64,000 nucleotides of DNA from the NCBI GenBank assembly GCA_029207755.1, contig JARCOQ010000005.1, forward strand, positions 65,297,414 to 65,361,413, given 5' to 3'. The position numbers and the translations under genes were made by a program. This document shows positions 40,636 to 64,000 of this stretch, in pieces. The notes beneath the pieces are model-generated. The model searched no databases, was not told the DNA's origin, and saw only the letters and a list, made by a program, of their open reading frames with translations. Positions within the stretch are counted from its first letter, which is position 1, and each line of letters begins with the position of its first letter. Source of the DNA: Chamaea fasciata (lineage: Eukaryota > Chordata > Aves > Passeriformes > Sylviidae).

Positions 40636-43600
40636 TGCATGCATGCTTTGTGGGCAGGAAAGTAATACCAAGACAACTACGTTGAAATTTAAAAAAATTA
40701 AAAAAAAAAAACAAAAAAAAACCAAAAAAAAAAACAGTAAAGAAATGTTGTTGAAGTGCAACTTTGGTCCTGAATCTGAAGCCACATATGCAGAATCAGT
40801 TGGTTTTTCTAAATTTATTTTGCACACAATATCATTTTAGTTCTGTAGTTTATTTGCCACTGTTTTGCAGTTTTAGGAACTGATACTGTTAGATCATATC
40901 AGTCATTCCCACTGTGATCAAAATACAGATATCTTAATCCCAAACTTTTTCCTCCCCTTTACCTCCAGTACTAGGCTTCCACATGTGGCAGAAGGATGTT
41001 AAAAGAAATGGGGAGAAATATGTGAAGTTTCCCAATGTAGACAGAGTTGGTACTCCCTGTTGTCCTGAATTCACATCCAAACCTAAACCACAAAGCAGCA
41101 GTTAGGCTGTAGCGAACCTGTTGGTTGGACTCAACAACAGGAGCCAAACTGGAGATTTTTAGCAGCCTTGCTAGTCCACGTTTTCCATGAGTATCCCATC
41201 ACTGTAAATACCAGTGTTGCTGAATTTTACCAAAGTTCCCTTGCAGTAGATAATAGAAAACGGGTCCATTTTGTAGTGACTCACCAAGCAGAGTTTTGCC
41301 TACAGTAGACTTTAAGGGTCTGTCTACATTGCTGTTAAAATTGAGTCATGGTCCCATTTAAAATTATAGTGCTCTGTTTGTGGTGTTACATTACTTTAAA
41401 TTTTGTGATGTAGTAACTATAGCTTCTGATCCTTGTATGTAAAGTGATTTAAGGTTTCTTCTGTGCTACAAAAGGCACCACAGCTCCTGGTGGGCTGGAG
41501 CCTACTTTTAAAACTTGTCAGGCCATGATAGATGCAGTTTCATCTTAGCACACAGCAAACAACATCTGTTTGCATCCGCAGTTTGTCTGCACATCGCTTT
41601 TCATCGAGCTATGCAGGAAAGCTTTTCTCTAGAAGTCTCCCAGAGTTCTAGCGAGCTTCTAGCAAATCAAGTACCCTCTGCAAAAGAGCCATTTTTGCCC
41701 AGTATGTGTGATAGTTGGGACTAGTGACATTCAGCAGTGTTAGGGTTCCTGTAAACTTGGTAGTGAGAAACTGCGTTTTTTGACTTGACTCTGACAGCCC
41801 TTTTGTTAAGTAATACAGAGTACTCCAGGGAAAAAGAACAAAAAAAGGGAAGAATGCATTATGCCAGCCAGTGTTAAGTATTTAAGATTTTTAGCAGCAA
41901 ACATTCTTGTCTGTGGTGGGCAGAGGGAAAGATACTGGAGAATTTTGCATGAGTGCCCAATACTAGGAGGCTGTATTGAGCAGCTTGAGCACTAAATGCC
42001 TCTTTTTGGCTATTGGTGTGTGTTGTTACATTCGCAGAACTAACTTCCTTTTTTTTTTTATATTTGTTTTTATTAATTGAGACAAAGTAGAAGCTCTTCC
42101 TGTTTCAGATGAAACACGACCAACCATAAGCGATTATTTTCTTCATCATTTACTGTTGAGCAGGTTGCACTGCTTGTTAGAATAGCTATTTTAGTGACAT
42201 GGTTATGATATTATGTGATTTCTTTCCCCTCCCTCTCCCTGCCAGATCTGGCTTACCCTTTCTATATAAGGCGCTGTGTGGGTTTTTTTGTTTTGTTTCG
42301 GGGACATGTGGAGAAGAAGCAAAATGAAGTGAAAATGCAAGCCAAGGTAGAACAGCCTTACTTTAGGGGAGTAGCCTTACAACAGAGCTTTATAGTGAGT
42401 GTGCTGTATTCCAAAATATGTAAGCCAAAAACAAACAAAAACCCCATTCATTTATGCAAAAAAAAATTTAAAACTGGTGTTGGAAGACTTCTTTAATATG
42501 TACCTTCTAAAGGTGGGGTAAGATCTCACAAAGTGATAGTTATTGTGATACTTCTTGCTGGGTCAGCAGGAATGGGTTGGGGTATAAGCGCTTAACGTTT
42601 CCTCCTATGTTTTTACAAGCAGTAAATTAATTGTGGTATTTATGAATGTGCCTTTGTGAGTATAGTGACTGTCTAATTGAAGAGATCACTTGGGCTGGAG
42701 AGGAGGCAGTGGTCTTTCAAGAGGTCAGACACTGAGATTGCAGCCCACTGGTCCCTTCTGACAAGCAGCATTATTGGCTGGTCTCTACACTGCACAATAT
42801 GTATTCATATGTGGTAGAGATTGGGGTGGGGGATGCGAAGGGTTGTCACGTGATGCACAGAAGCTGTTGATAGTCTTAGACTAGTCTGCCGTTGCAGGTT
42901 GAGTTTGTATATGTGTTATGTGGCTTCTCTTTATGTGCATGAGTGTGAGTGCGTGTGGCTTTGGTTTTCTTGTGAGCACTGGAGAATTGAAACACAGTGG
43001 TGTTTGAGACAAATTTATACATGAAGAGAAGATGATGTTTTGTAGCTTCTGTTAAATAGTGGGTGCAGGCACACTTTTATCTTCTCTGCCCATGTCCTGA
43101 TAAGCAAAACAGGAATTTATTTTTTTTTCAACCCTTCAACTTCCAGCACACTTGACGTTGCCATTTAAATGTACAGGGTATTACACAAGAAGAAAAACAA
43201 GAAGAGTTTTTTGAAATGGTGAGGTGGAAGTGTTTAAAAGGAAAAAAATTTGAAGTAGTTTTTTTGTTTCTTCGAAGCTGTTTGTAGCTAAACGTGGGAA
43301 TCTGCAGTGTCTCCTTCCATTTGTTTTTTTTTTCCTAATAATTCACCTCTTCTTCCCACCCAAAACATGAGGTGTAGAAGATAAAGAGCTGTTGTTGTAG
43401 CGCTTTGAAATTCCCACCCTGAAAAGAAACTCCGGTGGGATCCCTCAGCTCTGTTCAGGAAGACAAAGAGAGGAGAGACTCTGCAGTTTTCTTTGCTTCG
43501 CTCTCATTCCTCTCTAATGGCCTTGAAATGTATTATTATGCAAATGTGAATTTTGATACTGAACTTAAGAAGAGGTTGATTGTTCTTTTTTCAAAAAAAA

Positions 43601-44764
43601 AAAAAAGGTCCCATATGTGGTCAGCATTGCTTCTTTATTTTGTAAGTGAATTGTAAACTATGCATTCTGCAAAGGAGGTGGAGGGGACAAAGATACTTTG
43701 CTAAACTGTTCAGGAGTTTCTGTGTCCATGGCATATCCATTATAGTTTGGGGAAGTGATAACTTTGAATTAAGAAGGAATTGATAAGTACCTTTCTTTTG
43801 TTAAAAGCTGTCCAATGGATAACTGGACAGAGATTTGAATAACCAATATTGGCTGCAAAATAAAATCATCTCTCAGCTTTGCACAGGGCTATGAATTCAG
43901 CCACACAGTGTTAACCCAGAGCCAAAAGGGTGAATAAGACACCAGGTCTACTTGGGGAATATCCACCACCTCTTGTGCTCTGGCCCTTGTTAAGCTCAGG
44001 AAACCCACTGCTACAGGCACTGGTTTTTTTGGATTTACTACTTGTTTTCCATTCAGCAGTCCTTGTGCCCTTCCAGGAGAATTGGAACATGGCTGGTCCT
44101 TGATATCCACACTCCCTTATCTTTAACATTTTCTTTGCTGCTGTTTCTGGTACTGTTCATACCGTGACAGAGCAGCTGTGGGCAGGATGGTGGAGATGGT
44201 ACTTACTTTCTGTTGCTGATCAAAGCCCAACTATGAGGACTGTGTTTTGTGTGGTGTTGCTGCCAGTGACTTAGCAACTAATGTTGACAGTATGTGAAAT
44301 TTTAGGGAAGGTAGACTGATATGTAGACCAGATCCTCCCTACTTAAAAGGAACTATCCTATCTTTATTATAAGGTGGTATTGTAGTGGTCATTAAAAAGG
44401 ATTTACTTCTTCACATCTCCAAAATGCAATCATTGTGAATTTTGTGCATTCCTTGAAACTTGCTGAGCTTCCAGGAAGAGTCTCCTCAGAAAAAATGTAG
44501 ACCTCACTGCTCTCTCCATCATTATAATAGGGACCTTTTGACTTGACTTTTTCCTTTGTCCATGGTGACCATGGTACCGGCATTATCTTAGGTGTAATAT
44601 CATAAACTGAGAGATTATCCTGCCTGTGTTCAGTGTTTTCATGCAGCAATTTTATTTTTGTTGACATTCACAGTACTGTAATAAGTAATAGACTTGATGA
44701 TCACTGTCGCATCTGCCTGCCTTGCAGATGTTATCTTATCAGGGTTCCACTCTGTCAGAATGCC

Positions 44765-44798
<34 letters not shown>

Positions 44799-44945
44799 GA
44801 AAAATCAGAAGCTTAAACTCATTCACAAAAATACCTCGTGGTACATTTCCCCTTCTGATGTAACTTTTTAAGTCTTAGTTTTTCTTCTAAACTTGATGGG
44901 CTTTTATTTCCATGCGTTATCTCCTTTGTAAAAAGATACTTGAAC

Positions 44946-45175
44946 TAGTGGTTTTGAGCACAGATCGGGAAGCCTGAAACTCCTGCATTTTAACATTGAC
45001 CATTACTCTTCCTTTGCCTTGGGCAAGTCATTTAACTACTTTGCCTTTGTTTTTTCACCTGTAAAGCGGAGTTGTTAATAATATTTACCTACCTCACAGG
45101 GGTTTTGTGAGGATCAACTAGCAATGTTTGTTAAGTGCTTAAAAGAAAAAGGCATGATAAGAGTATTATGAGGTT
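44946..45175 (+). mobile_element. Ancient MIR-type SINE in the 3'UTR
   Basis: The start TAGTGGTTTTGAGCACAGAT, the core TTGGGCAAGTCATTTAAC (45018-45035), TTTTTTCACCTGTAAAGCGG and TACCTACCTCACAGGG followed by TTTTGTGAGGATCAACTAG match the MIR tRNA-derived head, CORE and 3' parts in order. The 3' limit is approximate. MIR spread in early amniotes; copies this legible are rare in birds. Confidence 0.85.
45089..45096 (+). promoter_or_regulatory. let-7 family 8-mer seed match inside the MIR element
   Basis: CTACCTCA pairs with the let-7/miR-98 seed and has the A opposite position 1. The sequence is part of the MIR consensus (ACCTACCTCA), so the insertion would have brought it. Confidence 0.55.
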
Positions 45176-47144
45176 TTCACAGCAAGATCACTAGTTCTTT
45201 TTACATTGTTTGCTTGTGTGGAGGGAGATAACCCTTTATTTTTTAATTATTGAAGCCATCAGAAACTCAGATCCTAAATTATAGAAGTTGTTAGAGATTT
45301 ATTTACTCAGACTCTTCAGTCTTTATGCCTGTTTCCATTTTCTTCTTCTCTTCTTTATATAGTTTTGCCAGTATTGCTACAGGTCACGTCTCCAGTACTT
45401 TTAGATAAGCTTCAAAATTGAAGTACTTTGAGCTTGCTGCTTTTTTCACCAGACCACCAAATCAGAACAAGTTTGTGTACTTCTCCCTGCCATTAAGTGG
45501 CAGTTTTGGTAATGCCGTCTTTCAAGTAGACAGATCTTTCCTGCCATCAGGAGGGGGAGGTGACGGTGTGTAGTTCCAGAGGCGGAGATGAAGAACCTGG
45601 CCACTTTATGCTGCTGCTCCAGGGATAAAGGGCAGAGTAGCTTCCTATGTCCTTCCCTGAGTTAATTTCAGTGTGTTACCAGTCACACTGCAAATGCAGT
45701 GTCTCTTCTTGTCCACAATATACAGAAGCCATCACCTGCCAATAGAACGTAGGAACAGAGAGAATGATAGTAGATGCTGCTTGTGTATATGCCTTATAGC
45801 TCTCCCAGAATGTCTCTGGGAGGGTGGTGGAGGATGAGGTCTTCATTGGGTAAATCCCGCAGCTGTCAGGGAACCTCTCCTACTTTCTTCCCTCTCAATC
45901 ACTTGGTTGCTGTTTCTTCTTTCTTGGTGTGCATCTCAGGGATGTGCATATGAGCCTATGCCTCTTGGAATTTGGCATTTGAAATACCAAGAACCTGGTT
46001 TCTGTACCTGAAACCTTTCTGTCTGACACTCCCTGGTCCTCTCTGTCCTGCATTGCTCCCCATGGCCTTAGGAACATCTCTCCACTGTAGACCTATGCCA
46101 TCCTCTCCATCTCTGCCAGTAATCAAGGTGAAGCATATACAGTGATTCTGCAGAGAAAGAAGCTGAAGTGATGCAAGTGCGCCTGTGGGATTTACACACA
46201 GAGGTATCTTGGTTTTCTGCTGCATCTGTTCTAAAGCCTGCAGAACATCTGATGCACAGTGCTTTTTCTTTCTTATCTAGAAAGCAGAACAAACAGCAGT
46301 GTAACTCTGATGATGGTAGTTCTGTAATGTTTAACTAACTATTTTCCTCAAAGAATCAAAAAAAAAAATCCCACCTTCTAACAAAAGTAACCAAATGTAA
46401 TCTTCCTGGGTGGGGAAGAGGAAAGGGGAGGAGGAAAAGCAGTGTCAAGGGAGTGTTCTGATCTGTTTTCATCTCCACTGCACAGCTGGAGGTGTGAAAT
46501 GCTGCTTTGAGTTCCACAAATATAAGGGATTATGTTTACAAAGGTAAATGCCTTCTGCCTGTTCAGGAAACTGGCTACTGGTGGGCATCGAGAGTTTGGC
46601 AAGTTTCTCTTCATTGCAAACAAGTAAGGGGAGAAGGGTGTGTCTAGAAGAGGAATGGAGAGACAGATTCATTTCATCTACTCTTCTTGGTAAAATAATG
46701 CCCCCTTCTTACGGAATGGAGGGATGAGGTGACTGAATAGAAAATTATTGATGTCCAATATGGCTGGATTAGAAAAGGCAGCTTTTCTACTTTGCACATA
46801 GGTAACCGGAAGGTACAGCTTAAGTCCTCTTGCCTGAAACACTGTCCCCCAGAAGCAAACATTGTAATAATAAAAATAGTGGCTGTGTGTATATTGATGC
46901 TATTTGCAAGTTACCTGTGTTTTTTTTCTTATACTTGAAATGGCTTCCTTTACTAAACTCTTACCATAGTTCTGGTTTCTCCCCTCCTTCTGTAGTCTGC
47001 AGTAAAGAAAATTGCAGGACAAATGGGGAGAATGTGCGGGAGATGACACATCATCTTGCATATCCAGGTTTCATCTTAATTTCCATCCCATATTCTCAGA
47101 AATGTTTGAACTTCCTGAGGGTTTTCCATGGACACAGAAACTCA

Positions 47145-47152
47145 GCACTTTA
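47145..47152 (+). promoter_or_regulatory. miR-17/20/93 family 8-mer seed match
   Basis: GCACTTTA, complementary to the AAAGUGC seed. A 7-mer (GCACTTT) lies at 37422-37428. Confidence 0.45.
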
Positions 47153-47558
47153 GAAGGTGCTCTTGTAAGGCTGGCTGCCCCCTTTTCCTCCTTTTCTATA
47201 TTTTTATTTTACTTTTAGTATAGTGGTACTTAAGATCACTGGTTCACTTAAAACAAAAAAAAAAAGAAAAAAAGATGTTTAAACTCTACTAATGTACAAA
47301 TAAGCTGAAATGTTGCATTTTATGTGTATTTTTGCCATAGCAGGTACTGTATTTCTCATGCTGGATTTAGAAAAAAAAAAAAAAAGGAAAAAAAAAAGGT
47401 GATGTTTTATTGGAGTGTGGCAAGTTAAGAGTAATAAGGAATTAAGTCATCGTCATTTCATTGAAACTGAGAGATGGTGTAATACTTATATAAGTTTTCT
47501 GAAGGTTTTTGGGAGGGCTTTTAAACAGGTTTTTTTTTTGTGGTTGGTTTTTCAGGTT

Positions 47559-47597
47559 GGGGGGTTTTTCGGGGGTTTTTGTTGTTGTTTGGGGGGG
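47559..47597 (+). promoter_or_regulatory. G-run cluster before the distal poly(A) site
   Basis: Runs of 6, 5 and 7 G residues (47559-47564, 47571-47575, 47591-47597) separated by T-rich spacers, in the sense strand about 120 bp before AATAAA. G-rich RNA of this kind can pause polymerase and aid 3' processing; this role is inferred. Confidence 0.5.
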
Positions 47598-47718
47598 TTG
47601 TTTGTTTTGTTTGTTTTTTGTTTTGTTTTTAAAGATATGATTGTATTATGTGCAACTCAGTTGCTTACATTATAACTACAAACTATTTTTGGGTTCCTGG
47701 AAAAAAAAAAAAAAGACT

Positions 47719-47724
47719 AATAAA
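47719..47724 (+). terminator. TNRC6B: Distal TNRC6B poly(A) signal AATAAA
   Basis: AATAAA is followed by TGTGTTTGGCTG and then TTTTGTTTTGTG (from about 47752), a fitting GU/U-rich downstream element. The cleavage site would be near 47740-47750, about 210 bp before the ADSL ATG. This is the last good signal before the CpG island. Confidence 0.72.
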
Positions 47725-47956
47725 TGTGTTTGGCTGCTAAGCATTTAAAGCTTTTGTTTTGTGCACGTTTTGTGTCCCGCGGCCTTGTCGGGGCCCCTCA
47801 GGCCGCGTTGGCCTCCAGGCGCCGGGGGGCGCCGGGCGGGCCCTGGGCGCGGGGCGGGGCGAGGCGAGGCGGGGCCTCTGTCCGCCCTTATCCCGCGCCG
47901 GCTCCGACTGCCCGCGACTGCCTTGCGCCGCTGCCGCCGCCGACGCCATCCCTGCC

Positions 47957-63998
<16,042 letters not shown>

Positions 63999-64000
63999 TG

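Larger units (their letters stand above)
34618..47745 (+). other. TNRC6B: Probable long TNRC6B 3'UTR (about 13.1 kb)
   Basis: From the TNRC6B stop to the last good poly(A) signal there is no convincing gene: open frames stay short and cross low-complexity sequence. The human TNRC6B 3'UTR is also on the order of 12 kb, so one very long UTR is the simplest reading. It is T-rich, with A/T homopolymers, an AT repeat, an ancient SINE and several miRNA and Pumilio sites. The true 3' end and any alternative ends cannot be proved from sequence alone. Confidence 0.7.

Noticed and set aside
43880..46660. Several overlapping 60-90-codon minus-strand frames in the UTR
   Set aside because: Short, mutually overlapping, without known motifs; one spans the MIR neighbourhood. 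Not supported as genes.

Overview
The window is vertebrate nuclear DNA, almost certainly from a bird and probably a passerine. The genes have small exons with GT/AG introns. The repeats are CR1 LINE fragments in both orientations, solo LTRs with TG...CA ends and 5-bp target duplications (the ERVL style common in songbirds), and no recent SINEs. The protein sequences match two genes that are neighbours on human 22q13: TNRC6B followed by ADSL. I worked from remembered family sequences and ran no search.

Positions 732-34617 hold the 3' nineteen coding exons of TNRC6B on the + strand, 1,666 complete codons plus a stop. The 5' end of the gene lies upstream of the window. All exon phases join without a frameshift. 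In order the protein has the GW-repeat Argonaute-binding region (one 2.3-kb exon), small linker exons, a Q-rich region, the PABP-binding PAM2 segment, a P-GL motif, an RRM-like fold and a W-containing C-terminal silencing tail. TNRC6B bridges Argonaute-miRNA complexes to PABPC and to the CCR4-NOT and PAN2-PAN3 deadenylases.

Positions 34618 to about 47750 have no second gene and are best read as the very long TNRC6B 3'UTR. It holds low-complexity tracts, an ancient MIR-type SINE with a let-7 seed match, other miRNA and Pumilio sites, and a good distal poly(A) signal at 47719. A CpG island with GC boxes follows at once, and the ADSL start codon is at 47957. The upstream gene therefore ends about 200 bp before the next begins.

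Positions 47957-63953 hold the first eleven coding exons of ADSL (adenylosuccinate lyase), 398 codons, on the + strand. The last part, about 87 residues in human, lies beyond the window. The conserved fumarase/aspartase-superfamily segments and catalytic His and Ser are intact.

The introns carry most of the notable structure: two solo LTRs in opposite orientations (25963-26565 and 29353-30233), a probable third LTR-like element with a strong G-quadruplex tract (about 54750-56231), a perfect 25-bp inverted repeat with a 4-nt loop (17439-17492), a 30-bp minisatellite, a 49-base T tract beside an exon, and CR1 copies of several ages. I found no CRISPR array, operon, prokaryotic system, rRNA or tRNA gene. 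The interest here is in RNA processing and transposon-derived regulation, not a new gene system.
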